This document shows, in pieces, positions 1 through 10,679 of a stretch of 64,000 nucleotides of DNA. Positions within the stretch are counted from its first letter, which is position 1, and each line of letters opens with the position of its first letter. Made by a program: the position numbers and the translations under genes. The notes under the pieces were generated by a model. It was not told the DNA's origin. It worked only from the letters and a program-made list of their open reading frames with translations, and ran no database searches. Source of the DNA: Sphagnum magellanicum (lineage: Eukaryota > Streptophyta > Sphagnopsida > Sphagnales > Sphagnaceae). The stretch spans positions 6,773,349 to 6,837,348 of the forward strand of contig CM038918.1 of NCBI GenBank assembly GCA_021904315.1, in the 5' to 3' direction.

Positions 1-591
1 GTTTTGGAATTAATGGAATATAGTTTTTGAAAGGGTGAAAAGTGGTGTTCCCACCTAACTTTTGCAAAAAAAATGTTCCATTTATGAATGGGAAGCATTA
101 CATGGCCCATTGAACAAACCTTGTTGTCCAAACATTGAATGTAATCGATTTGGTGTCAAAGATTGAAACTTTCATAACATTTATGTTCAACTACATAGCC
201 CATAGCCCTAAGCATGCCCTTGAACCAACTTGTTGAAGGTTTTGCCAATTATGAATCTATTGAGGTCACTGTAATTTTACTACAAGGAGGCACCTTTAGT
301 AATTGTACTAGTATTTCATTGGACCTAAGATTTAATATTGGCAAATTTATGTGGTTATTTCCACAAGAATCTAGCTGCCTAAGTGTCAGCTTCTTGTTAA
401 AGTAAAATCAAAAGCCTATTGTGGCTACTATGCTCAAATGTTAAATGATTCATTGCATTCCCCCTTTTTTCCTTGAAAGATTTCTTCTCTTGTGTTATGG
501 GTACCCTTAGAACATGAAATTCTTGAAACCTTGAAAAGTATTTGTAGAGGTATCTAATGCAAATGGTTGATGGGTGGTATGGCAAACAAAT
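1..591. other. Unassigned AT-rich flank
   Basis: No protein family is recognised here. A 63-codon open frame (214-405) reads like decayed coding sequence but matches nothing I can name. It lies upstream of the histone-deacetylase exon fragment and could be decayed intron or older repeat. Confidence 0.4.
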
Positions 592-733
592 GTTGCAGTG
601 GGAATGGATCTAGAAGATAAAATGCCCTATAATGAGTACTATGAATACTTTGGACCTAATTATACACTCCATGTTACTCCTAGCAATATGAAAAACCAAA
701 ATTCACGTGCTTATATTGATTCCAACATAAGGT
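592..733 (+). pseudogene. RPD3-class histone deacetylase exon fragment (decayed)
   Basis: The + frame from about 592 reads VAVGMDLEDK, then MPYNEYYEYFGPNYTLHV, then PSNMKNQNSRAYIDSNIR. This corresponds to the stretch near the end of the catalytic domain of plant RPD3/HDA1-superfamily deacetylases of the HDA6/HDA19 type, which remove acetyl groups from histone lysines in the nucleus. After about 733 the frame breaks: a stop follows and the expected continuation is absent. The segment before 592 (GGT-GGT-ATGG then AAATGTTGCA) vaguely resembles the preceding glycine-rich loop with a deletion. No other exon is seen in the window. It is best read as an isolated exon or gene fragment; a remote exon of a gene with giant introns is the alternative. 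Similarity is by recognition, not alignment. Confidence 0.55.
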
Positions 734-1052
734 GGGCCTCATGAAATGCTTTTCAGTTTTGGTATTGTTTTGCACTTCAAAGCTTTTGCATAATTCTAAT
801 AGGTCCTTGGTTTCAACTGACTTTTGTTGAACCCTTGGTCTTATAGGGATGTAACAAAATGGACACAATGAAATTAAAGAGTTCACAAGTCAAATTTAGG
901 TAATGAGGTTCTCAAACATGTTTATAATTCCTTCAATTTTGTATTGCAAGGAAAGGCTTTTGCAGAACCTGTCAATGTTGTAGCATGTGCCAAATGTTTC
1001 TTTTTCTAAATGGAATCCTGACATTAAGGTACATGACGATGTGAGTAAGATG
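734..1052. other. Unassigned sequence up to the retrotransposon target site
   Basis: AT-rich with no frame I recognise. The text ending at 1,052 would have joined directly to 13,923 before the retrotransposon inserted; the five bases ATCTT at 1,053-1,057 are repeated at 13,918-13,922. Confidence 0.4.
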
Positions 1053-1057
1053 ATCTT
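1053..1057. repeat. 5' target-site duplication of the retrotransposon (ATCTT)
   Basis: ATCTT lies directly before the LTR's first TG and is repeated exactly after the CA of the 3' LTR (13,918-13,922), fixing both element ends. Confidence 0.9.
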
Positions 1058-1673
1058 TGTTAAGGGGGTAGGATGAATACGTGGTTTGGATGAACAAGGC
1101 ATTTGGATAGGGAACATTGTTAGTTTGAATTTTGAATTTTTGTTGTTTTTAGAATTATGATGATGTGACTTGTGACTGCCCAAAAGGGGGAATTATAGGA
1201 AGAAGGAAGGGGGGTTATTAGACACACAACTTTAGCAAGAATAAATGGACTTGTTGGTACTTTGTAGTAGAAAACCATAGATTATGTTTTCAATATACCA
1301 CATATTTTATTTGATGTTTTGATTTTTTTAACAAAATAAGGAATTCTATTGTAATTTTGATGCAATTTTTAGTAAAATAGAAAAGTATAGACTTTTACAG
1401 GGATTTCTATGTTAAGATTGTTGTGTGAATTTGTTGTAGTATTAGAATATGATGAAATGAATTGTAACTTTGTATTTGGATTTTTTGACATTGTATTCTA
1501 AAGTGTAGATTTTGGTTAGATGAAGTAACCATGAATCTAGTGTTTTAATGAACTGTATAATCAAGTGTGTTTAAAATCAGGACATAAATTATGAATGTAT
1601 GCATATTGTAATGCAAATATGTTGTTATAGTAATGTGAAATAATTATGCAAGGATTAAATTTCACTTCTACCA
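1058..1673 (+). repeat. 5' LTR of the gypsy element
   Basis: 616 bp, TG...CA. It aligns along its length with 13,289-13,917. It lacks an insert of about 10 bp (TTGATCATGG) that the 3' copy has near its position 50. Shared landmarks include CCCAAAAGGGGGA, GTAGTAGAA and AATATGATGAAATGAATTG. It would hold the promoter and polyadenylation signals, but I did not place a TATA box with confidence. Confidence 0.92.
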
Positions 1674-1675
1674 TT

Positions 1676-1695
1676 TGGCGGCCATCTTGTGGGGA
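1676..1695 (+). other. Primer-binding site, tRNA-Asp-like (degenerate)
   Basis: Two bases after the LTR comes TGGCG followed by a divergent middle and GTGGGGA. Plant Tat/Athila elements prime from tRNA-Asp with a site of the form TGGCGCC...GGGGA. The ends agree and the middle has drifted. Confidence 0.6.
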
Positions 1696-1879
1696 ATTTT
1701 TTTTCTATTTTTATTATAGTAATGAACATGTTTTTCTACAATTTTTGTTATTGTATTGTAGATGAGAAGGGTTACAAGAATGATTTTGTTTTTTTAATTT
1801 AAAATTTAAAAGAGTATGGTAGAAAGTATCAAAGGTTTAAGCAGTTGATGTCGTATGGACTACAAAACGAACTACAAAT

Positions 1880-3090
1880 TTTAAAGATGAAGGATTTTGA
1901 AACAAGATGAATTAGATGCTAACTCAAAGTTTACAACAATAGTTGGACTTGGAGGCAGATCATTAAGTCACTAAAAGGCAAACAAAAAGCAATCTTGAAA
2001 ATGAAAAGGAGTATGCAAGGCTTTTAAAAACCCCATATCAAAATTTGATGTTGGACAAACGAGATTTAATCAGAACAGAGGGAAGACTTATAGGGCACAT
2101 GTCATTTCCACCACAAGAAATGGTACAGTGTGAAATATGGATTGGGGGTCTTCAAAGAAGGCACAATTATAAACAACAATTTCCACGGGGAGAGATGTAG
2201 TCGACTATTCACCCAAATGAATGGGTGCAATATATTTCTCAGTCATAATCTATGGTTCAAATTTGAAGAAATCAAGATAGAGCAAGGACTTATGCAGTAC
2301 TTGATTAGTCCCAAAAAATCTCAAGTTTAGAATCGGTGACTAGTCGAAAAAGGGATGTTATAAGAGGTATACAACCCAAGTTTATGTATAAATTTGCATC
2401 TCCAGATTACAATGAACCAATGGAAGATTGGGAGGTGGAAGAAAACACCAATATTGATGTGGTTGAAGAAACAAAGGAAAATTACCTATGATCATTTGAA
2501 CATGCAGAGGCACATGTGAATGTGTTGGATGAATTACCACAATCATGATACTCACATCAAGGGAATCCAAAATTAGATCAAACAAGGTACATAATCGAAA
2601 AACGAAATCATGAATCTGTGGATTTGGAGGTAGTTAGATTACTTTCAAAGGTCTATGCATTCTATGAGGAAGAAGGACATGCAATCATGGATTGTCCTTT
2701 TATGCATTTTCACATCAGAGTAAGTATTGTTAAACATGTGGAGTTACAAAATGTGGCAAAAACATTAGTGGATTAATCACAAGACCAAAAATTAGGAATT
2801 TTTGTAGTCCATAATAGATTGAGAAGCATGGAGTTAGGAGGTGAATTGGGACCACATAATCGACAAATTCATCCATCCGTTTAATTCAAGAGCAAAGCAC
2901 CAGAGGTGTATTCACATCCACATTTTGCACCATAGAGAATACCAATGGGTAACCACAGAATGGGGCATCGTCAAACTTGAGTCAATTCAATTTCACCAAG
3001 AGTGTCAAGAACAATAGTTGTTGAAATTCGAAGACTGCAACCTGCTAGAACATAAGTTACTAAATCACCTAATGTTATCATAACAACCAC
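1880..3090 (+). pseudogene. 5' part of gag (decayed)
   Basis: Frames here are short and broken, but one stretch (about 2,630-2,700) reads YAFYEEEGHAIMDCPF, which looks like a retroviral-type zinc knuckle whose first cysteines are lost. It is followed by HVELQNVAKTL and NRLRSMELGGELGPHNRQI. Such a segment upstream of the main gag domain is common in large Tat-type elements. Several stops (for example TAA at 2,774-2,776 before SQDQK) fall where a glutamine codon would fit. The product would be part of the particle-forming Gag polyprotein; no functional protein is expected. Confidence 0.55.
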
Positions 3091-3439
3091 ATGAGTGGAA
3101 ATGGTGGTTGCACCCAACATGAATGTTGTCAGAAGTGGAATATTAATTAGATGTGCAACAAAATTGGGTAGTGGATTGGGTGGAGTTTTGGTAGGAAGGA
3201 ATCTGAATCGAAGTTCAACACTACCAATAGCAACTACTAGAGTGTTAGGGAACCTCAGATGGTGTTTACCAATTTAATAATGACTATTAATGTGAATAGG
3301 AATACAAATCGACCACCAATAAGCTCAATGGCTGTTGGAGGGTATAGAAGTGTAGATGCAGTAAATCCAAGAGGAGGATATCAAGAACCATTTGTTGTAA
3401 TTACACAAACTCCTAATTATAAATATGGCCATTTTGTTA

Positions 3440-4335
3440 GGCCAAATAGGGTAGTTATTAAATATCCTAAATTAAAAAAAAGGTTGATCCAAATGCTCAT
3501 GTGAGAATGTTCAATTTTGTAGTAAAAGCAAATGCAAAGACTTCTGAAAAGTATATCATCAATGTGTTTAGTTATACACTAAGAAATACAACATTGAACT
3601 TGTGCCATAATTACATGTCAAAATTCCCTAACTATTTTTTTTCAGAACTTACACAAGCATTTTACAAATGTCATTGGAAGACTCAAAATGACAAGCAAAT
3701 ATACATGGAGTTGAAGAACATGAAGTAAGAGGAGACTAAAAGGGTGGAGGTTTACTATGAGTGGACCCATAAGCTAGTTCATGGTTTACATATACCAACC
3801 ACAAACAATTTTTTGATTATTGCGTTTAGAGCGGGTTTGCAATCATACCTTAGAATTGTGACTATAAGGATGAAATGGTCAACACTACAACAACATAAGG
3901 AGTCAACGATGGCGTGTGAAAAAGGCATGATTACTTCAAAAGCAAGGAGTGCACTTTCAGTACCATAGAGTACCAAACATGTAGCACCAGTAAAAACACA
4001 AAGTAATATAAGGAAGATTAACAAATATTGCACAAATGTGGGATGATAAATCACAATGTGGAGACATGCATAAAGAAGAAAGAGTAGACCATAGTGGCAA
4101 CCATAGAGGTAACACAACCAAGTCAAAAACCACAAAAGACATCTTCATCTTTGGTTTGAATGGACATAAAATGATAAATTGTCCAAAGTTTGCTAAGATG
4201 CAGAAGATGTTTCATGGAAAATCTATGGCAATAGTAAAGGTTCAACCTATTATTGAGACACATATAATCATTGTAGATGTGAATGTGGTGGATGTTAATG
4301 TTACAACAAGAAGTAATGCAATTGAAAAATAGGTG
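3440..4335 (+). pseudogene. gag core and nucleocapsid region (decayed)
   Basis: The frame from about 3,480 contains the retrotransposon gag domain (motifs such as AHVRMFNFVVKANAKT, FSELTQAFYKCHW and VEVYYEWTHKLVHGL), broken by a stop at 3,726-3,728. At about 4,027-4,068 a second frame gives HKCGMINHNVETC, a zinc knuckle whose first cysteine is replaced. At about 4,141-4,185 FGLNGHKMINCPKFAKMQ is a second knuckle with two cysteines lost. Gag coats the RNA and builds the intracellular particle; the loss of cysteines shows relaxed selection. The region ends near VVDVNVTTRS just before protease. Confidence 0.75.
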
Positions 4336-4814
4336 TTCAAGGATAGAGAGCCAAGGAAAGCAAAGAGTGCTATTGATTAGGAGAAATAAAAATGATTGAA
4401 AAAGTCAATGGTGGAGACAATTTAACATATTCAAAAGACGTAGACCTAGCTAGAAGGGCCACCCACATCCATGGAGGGATGGAACACAACTTGGTTGAGT
4501 ATGCCAAATACTACTCTTGTGGAAGCACAAAAATCTCAAGAGGTAGTGAATTCATAAGAAAAACTGATTATGATAAAAGAAATTTTTCTAGATATTGGTA
4601 AATAGATGTTAGAAACAAATTATACTTTGAACTTGGGACAATTAATTAAAATAACTCCTAAGTTAAAGAGATATTTGTGGCAAAAGCTAAAACTAAAGAA
4701 AACTCAGAATGTATGTAGAGCAACTACACAGAAACAAGTTGGTTCTTTAGTACCAAAAATACGAACAACTATTGTAACAATAAATAATCATATGGTAGTT
4801 ATCCAAATATAGAT

Positions 4815-5112
4815 TGGGAAGAATACAATAGAGGATGTGTTGCTAGATAAAGGTTCTGGAATTAATATTATCATAGAACAATTGAAATTGAGGTTGGGGC
4901 TTCCAAAGCCTAAACCTACACCATATAATCTAAGGATGGCAAATCAAATAACCACAAAACTAATGGGGTTGATTCAAGATTTGAAAATATATGTTCATGG
5001 CATTGTTTATATAACTATGTTTGTCGTACTTCATACTAGTGTGGTAAATTCTAGTTATTTCATGTTGTTAAGGAGACCATGGTTGAAGGATGCTAGAGTG
5101 GCACATGATTAG
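4815..5112 (+). pseudogene. Aspartic protease domain of pol (decayed)
   Basis: The frame reads VLLDKGSGINIIIEQL, corresponding to the retropepsin motif D-[S/T/G]-G-[S/A] with lysine after the catalytic aspartate, then LRLGLPKPKPTPYNLRMANQ and, near the end, LLRRPWLKDARVAHD, typical of the region after plant gypsy proteases. The enzyme would cut the Gag-Pol polyprotein. A stop at 5,110-5,112 ends the frame, and the K in the active-site motif makes activity unlikely. Confidence 0.75.
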
Positions 5113-5640
5113 GGGAGTAACATTGTTACCATACAAGGGAATGGGATAGTTAAAACAATTATAGTCACCAAACATTTGGGAGGTGAAGTAAAAAGACTAG
5201 AAGTGTTATTGTGCTATGATTATCATAATGGTAGATCACAAATGATCATCTTTGCTATAAAGTTAGAATTGTTCTCAATAGGAACAATCAGTTTACCTGA
5301 AACAATTCAATATGTGAAAACCACAGATGTGGATATCATGGATACAAAAGTGAATATTAGTATTTCAAAGCAGGAATTTGGAGTATAGAGCATAGAGAAA
5401 AAAATAACTAGCAACAAATATGAGTAAGAAGTAGCTTTGGAGGATAAGGTATATCCGGAGATGTATTACAATTATCAACCAGGGAATGTTGCAATGGATG
5501 AAACTCCAACAAAAATCAAAGCACAAGAATTACAAATAGCTAGATGGACGTTAAATGAAAATCAACAATTGATGAAGCTCAATTTGGGAACTGATGCAAA
5601 ACCACATATGGTGAAGATTAATGCATAGTTGGAAACATGC
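5113..5640 (+). pseudogene. Protease to RT spacer of pol
   Basis: Continuing + frames (5,176-5,388 and 5,437-5,628) carry polar, acidic sequence between protease and RT, as in other large gypsy polyproteins. I recognise no catalytic domain. Stops at 5,386-5,388 and 5,626-5,628 break the frame. Confidence 0.45.
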
Positions 5641-6475
5641 AAGGTGTTGGAAGTGGAGTAGCTGTAGAAGGAACTCAAAGATGTTTTTGCATGGACATAC
5701 AAAGATTTCAAAGGGATTCCACCATAGCTGGCACAACACAGAATTGAGTTGGACACTACTATACCACCAACGCATCAAGCTAGGTAAAAAATTAAATCCA
5801 AATTATGTTATAGTAGTCAAACAAGATAAGATAAATTATTAGTAGCTGGATTCATTCAATTTATAAAAAAGACTACATGGTTGTCACCCATAATAGTAGT
5901 GCCCAAGAAAAATGGCAAGCTGAGAATCTGTATAGATTTCAGAAAACTAAATGCAACCACAAAGAAGGATCCATACCCATTACCTTTCATAGACGAAATG
6001 TCAAACATAGTAACAGGGTATGAGGCATATTATTTCTTAGATGGATATTCAAGATATCATCAAATCTCTATAGCTTTAGAGGACAGATACTAGGGGGCTT
6101 TTATATGGAAGGTGATGTCATTTGGCGTTAAGAATGGACTTCCAACATATCATAGAGCTATTACCAAAACATTTAGAAAATATTTAGACATTTTTATAAA
6201 GATATTTTTGGATGATTTTAAAGTGTATAGTGACATGGAGAGTCATTTGCAGAAGCTTAGATTATGTTTTCAAAAATGCAAAGAATATGGCATTAGTCTA
6301 AATCCAAACAAATGTGCATTTATGGTATTTCCAGGGATGATCTTGGGTTTTATTATTTCCAAAGAAGGGAAACTATTACATCCAAAGAAAATACAAGCAA
6401 TAATAAACATGCCACCACCTAAGAATCCATAATAGATTCAAATATTCAATGGGATGGCATAGTTTTATAGATGTT
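5641..6475 (+). pseudogene. Reverse transcriptase domain of pol (decayed)
   Basis: Upstream remnant KELKDVFAWTYKDFKGIPP marks the usual lead-in to RT. Then LSPIIVVPKKNGKLRICIDF, DPYPLPFIDEM and FLDGYSRYHQISIAL (first catalytic aspartate region). An in-frame TAG at 6,091-6,093 is followed by GAFIWKVMSFGVKNGLPTY and the catalytic box IFLDDFKVYSD. The box keeps two aspartates, and the FLDDF form is typical of Tat/Athila rather than chromovirus RTs. RT would copy the element RNA into DNA. The two frame segments (5,881-6,093 and 6,112-6,432) are separated only by the stop. Confidence 0.88.
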
Positions 6476-6479
6476 TTAT

Positions 6480-7115
6480 CAAAAACTTTGTTGCTATTAT
6501 GGCATTTATCACTAAACTAACCAAAAAAACATATTTTTTTTTGGACAGAGGAATGTTAGAAGGCTTGGGAATTGATCAAATAAAAGTATATTGAAGCACC
6601 AATATTGATATCATCAAATTTGATATATTGATTGGCTGGTGGAGTTTCATGTTCATACATATGTATCCTTATTAGTTGTGGGGGCTATGTTGTTTCAGAA
6701 TGTAACAAGGAAGAGTGATTAACCAATAGTGTATGTTTCTAGGCTTTTGAACAAAGTAAAACATAATTATAACACAATAGAGAAAGAGGCTTTAACAATG
6801 GTTTTTGCTTTACACAAGTTCAGATATTACTTGCTAGGCAATAAGTTTATCTTTTATGTGGATCATATGGCAATGGTTTATTTGGTCAACAAACCACAAG
6901 TTTTAGGGAGAATAACTAGATGGTTATTATTGTTCCTAGAATATGATTTCACGATAATGTATAAGCCAAGCGAAACTCATGTAGTTGTAGATGCATGGTC
7001 AAAATTAGTAGATATTATAGAACCCACAAGTGTGCATGATCAAACCATAGATGCAAGTTTGTTTTACATAGAGCCTAAATGGCTGAAGGATGTGAAAGAA
7101 TTTTGGAGAACATGA
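6480..7115 (+). pseudogene. RNase H domain of pol (decayed)
   Basis: Remnants of the RT-RNase H connection (TEEC, KAWELIK, YIEAPIL) are scattered over 6,540-6,610 in shifted frames. An open stretch at 6,729-7,115 then gives YVSRLLNKVKHNYNTIEKEA, ALHKFRYYLLGNKFIFYVDH and FTIMYKPSETHVVVDAWSKL, the classic gypsy RNase H end. This activity removes RNA from the RNA:DNA hybrid. Frameshifts at the start of the domain exclude a working enzyme. Confidence 0.83.
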
Positions 7116-7179
7116 CAGAACAAAGGCACATTATTTGTATAACATAAGTAAATATTAGTCAAGAAAGTGAAACCTTTCA

Positions 7180-8343
7180 CATTAAAGAATGGTGAATTGT
7201 ATAAAAAGGGCCAAGACAATAGATTAGGACGATGTTTGACAACTACAAAAACACAGATGGTGATGAAAAAACTACATGAAGGACCATCAAAAGGGCATTT
7301 TACAATTGAAATAACATAGAGGAAGATATTGGATGTTAGATATTGGTGGCCAACTATGTACAGAGATGTTCATGATTATTGTAGATCTTGTAATGCATGT
7401 CAAAGAACAAGAGGATTGGCAACTCAAAGTCTTGCAAAGCTAGTCACAAGTTTTCCAAAATAACCATTTATGAAATTGGGACTTGATTTTATGGGGCCAA
7501 TTAAGCCAGTAGGAAGATATACATGAAACAAATATATTTTTGTAGCCACAAATTATGTTACCAAGTGGGTGGAAGCAAAAACATTGAAAATTAATATTGC
7601 AACAGTCACAACAAAAATTTTGTGTGAATGCATATTAACCATATTTGGATGTCCTTTGACTATATTCATAGATCAAAAAGTTCATTTCATTAATAAAGTC
7701 ATCAAGTATTTGATAGATCATTTTTTGTTGAAACACATGAGTTCTACAACCTATTATCTTCAAGGAATGGGCAAACTAAGTCTATTAACAAGGTGCTTGG
7801 GACATTGTTGACCAACTTAGTTAGTGAGAATAGAATATATTGGGATGAACATTTGTCCACAATGTTATTTTCATACATAACTACCTACAAAATAGCAACA
7901 AGGTATACTCCATATCAATTAGTGCATGGATTACATCCATTGATGCCCATAGACTACATAATGTGAGTTGTTGGTGGAAATGAGAAAGACAATACTTTAG
8001 TGAGAGTTTTAACTAGCAGAATTACAGAGTTGGAGAAGTTGCAGGAGGATAGAATGAAAGCTACAAAACTACATGTATTCAACAATGGAATAGAACATTA
8101 TGGAGTCAACAAAAGAATCTAAAAAAATAGTTCAACTTTGGTGATTATGTTTTGTGGTTTCCAAAGGGAAATAAGTCACAACTAGGGAAATTTACTAAAA
8201 AATGGTTCGGATTGTATAAAATACAGTATGTGTTGCCAAATAACATTATGTTATTGGTGACAATTGAAAAGTTTGAAACTAACCCTATGCTGGTCAATGT
8301 GAAGAAGTTCGAACATTACAAATACATGGAATTTGAAGTTTAG
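7180..8343 (+). pseudogene. Integrase with C-terminal domain (decayed)
   Basis: The zinc-binding HHCC region is visible at about 7,270-7,402 (H...H, then CRSCNACQR). The core follows: LGLDFMGPIKPVGRYT with its aspartate, FGCPLTIFIDQKVHFINK with the second aspartate, and YYLQGMGK, after which the frame shifts before the expected glutamate helix. The C-terminal domain at 8,140-8,343 reads GDYVLWFPKGNKSQLGKF and KKWFGLYKIQYVLPNN, a GPF/Y-like module with G-L-Y in place of G-P-Y. Integrase would insert the cDNA, giving the 5-bp target duplication seen at the ends. Confidence 0.85.
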
Positions 8344-9848
8344 AGACAAGAACAATAGATGCTAGAGTATTGGGAATAGAGTATAGGTGGATTTTAGGTG
8401 AAGGATTTTCATATGGAGGTGGAAGATGAAGACTATGACATACAAAAACTAGAAATATGTAGTAATGAAGATGAAAAATAGATGGAGGATCCTACGGTCA
8501 ACATAATATTGATTGTGGAACTACATATGACTAACAAATCTGTGAGTAATAACAACATAAGTGAGGGATTTGGGAAGCAAAGATTTGAAGGTGAGCTATC
8601 AAGGTTATCATCCGAATTAACAAATGTATTGCCATAATTAGCAAATGAGTTGACATAGTCAATAAATAAATGGACACATTCAACAGAAGGTGTATATGAT
8701 GAACAAGGTGGATTCATTACAATTAGTGTAGGGAGATTAGGGACGAGGACTTATCAGAAGATGAAATCTAAGGCATTCATTCATAATGATGACACGAAGT
8801 GCCTCAATGTGGCTATACAAGGGACACAAAAAATGCTAGTGATGGGCTATATTAATTTTGAGGATTAGGTGTTAATTAAAAAACAATGGGCATGTGAAAA
8901 AATGAATGTGATGGGCGAGAAGCTTAAGAATGGAAAAAAATAGTGTAATTGTCAAAAGTGGTTTTCATTTCTTGCCAAAGTTGTGAACATTTTCAAAGTT
9001 CTAAAGATCACATAAGCATGAGTGTAGAAAATGTGATTGAGAAACTATAGAGAATAGCAAAGGAAAAGGAAACGTAAAGGAATGAGCACAAATGGAGGGA
9101 GGAGGACGAAACGAAATTGTTGAGAAGAATAGAAGTAGAAGAAGAATTTAAAAGAAAAAACCATGAAGGTGTGTTGAATATTCAACTGTTGGTTGTAAGG
9201 TTGTCATCGCATCCATCATCATCTTCGGAATGTGTAGAAGGGAAGGCATATAATAAGAAAATATAATTTGCACTAACGATAATTCATGATATAAATACAA
9301 CTAGAACATTTGTAGTGAAGTTTTTGCATAGAAGCAAAGATGTTGGCATGTAAGAAAATAAACAAGACTAGGAGTTACATTAATAGATCTAGTGTTCATT
9401 GAAGAATCGAAGGAAGAAAAAGTTGTGAAATAACATTTTTTGTAAAAGGATGCAAGGGAAGAGAATGTTATTGAAGTGAAAATATAGTAATCCATGGAAG
9501 TGTAAGTGGAAGTACATTAATCCACAAAGGTACATGTAATGGCAGAAGCACAACAAAGAGTGATGGAAATCAAGAGGCATGACTTGGAAGCTATAGCGAA
9601 GAGAAGACATGCAATCTTGGACAAATACATCCTTTTTTTTGTTTTCCAATAGAACTACACTTTTGGAAAAAGGTATTAAAATTCTAGATCCTGAATGATT
9701 CATGTGAACACAGATGAACCAAAACTATGATAGGCATGTTGAATAGATGGAAAATTGGAAGGATATTGTTGAGGAAGAAGATTGGGCTTCTAAAGTAGGG
9801 CTTGTTCCTTTTTTTTAATGGATTGGTAAGCACCTATGCTTAATGTCA
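8344..9848 (+). other. 3' internal region, part 1 (acidic/lysine-rich decayed coding)
   Basis: After integrase the frame continues as charged, low-complexity sequence (HMEVEDEDYDIQKLEICSNE) with many stops and no known domain. Large Tat/Athila elements often carry such an extra region between pol and the 3' LTR, sometimes an env-like or coiled-coil frame. It ends where the 821-bp solo LTR is inserted. Confidence 0.5.
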
Positions 9849-9853
9849 TGTTG
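9849..9853. repeat. Target-site duplication of the nested solo LTR (TGTTG)
   Basis: TGTTG directly before 9,854 is repeated at 10,675-10,679 directly after the element, defining a 5-bp duplication. Confidence 0.88.
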
Positions 9854-10674
9854 TGTCGCAACCCCACTTTGGCCAAGTGTGGGGGTGAAGCCCAACACTT
9901 GGAAAAGTTGGAGGTTTGGAGTCCTCCGGGACTCCCGAATGTTCAGAGCTCGACAACAAGGCCCAAAACACCTTGCATTGGGGTGTTCTTAATGTCATTG
10001 GAAAGGTCTTGAAACGTAGCTATCGAAAATGGCCTCGCATTAGCGATTCGGACATCTACAGCCCAAGTTATGGGCAAAAGAAGGGCCGGGAGTCAAACTG
10101 GCAGTTTGACTCCCGACCACTAAAAGTCGGGAATCGACCTCTTCCCGAAGTCGCCTTGAAGAGTGCGACACGGAGTTGGAAAGCTCTCAACAAGAGCTAC
10201 AACATTGATTCAAGACTCGTCCCGAACCGAGTTTGGGGCGAGGAGCTATGGCCGTTCAAAGTTCCAGGAGTCCAGACGGGACACTTTCGGGACTCCATTT
10301 CGGGAGTCCCAACAAAATGTGCCATTCGGATGTAGCCTCCGCGACCAGCCGCAAAGAATACTATATGGGGGAAGGTGGTGGCTTCCCCCAAGTCCGGGCT
10401 GTGGTGAGTCTTGTGTGTCCAAGTGCCCGTGGCAAGTCCCAACACCCAAAGGGGTCCCGGAATGTGAACTAACCACGTGGGTGGTTTGTTTTGATGCAGA
10501 TTCATGCTTGATCTACTAAACCTTCTTCCTAGTCTAATCCCGGGGCTCCCAACTTGACCCTCTACCCCTTTCTAGAGTTGGAAGCCGGGAGCGTGCCTCC
10601 AAGTCTCAACTTTCCGCAACTTGATTTTGTGAAACCCTCAAGTGGGTTTCACCCCGTGACTTGGGAGCGCGTCA
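9854..10674 (+). mobile_element. Nested solo LTR, 821 bp (family shared with 24,383-25,203)
   Basis: Begins TGTCGCAACCCCACTTT, ends ACTTGGGAGCGCGTCA, and is flanked by TGTTG on both sides. It is clearly richer in G+C than its host element. The same family, of exactly the same length, occurs in reverse orientation at 24,383-25,203 with its own target duplication. No primer site, polypurine tract or coding domain follows, so a solo LTR left by LTR-LTR recombination is the simplest reading. Open frames inside it (for example 9,916-10,335) are a by-product of high GC. It inserted after the host retrotransposon. Confidence 0.9.
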
Positions 10675-10679
10675 TGTTG

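Noticed and set aside
9916..10519. Several overlapping open frames of 80-139 codons
   Set aside because: They lie wholly inside the GC-rich solo LTR, run on both strands and match no protein.
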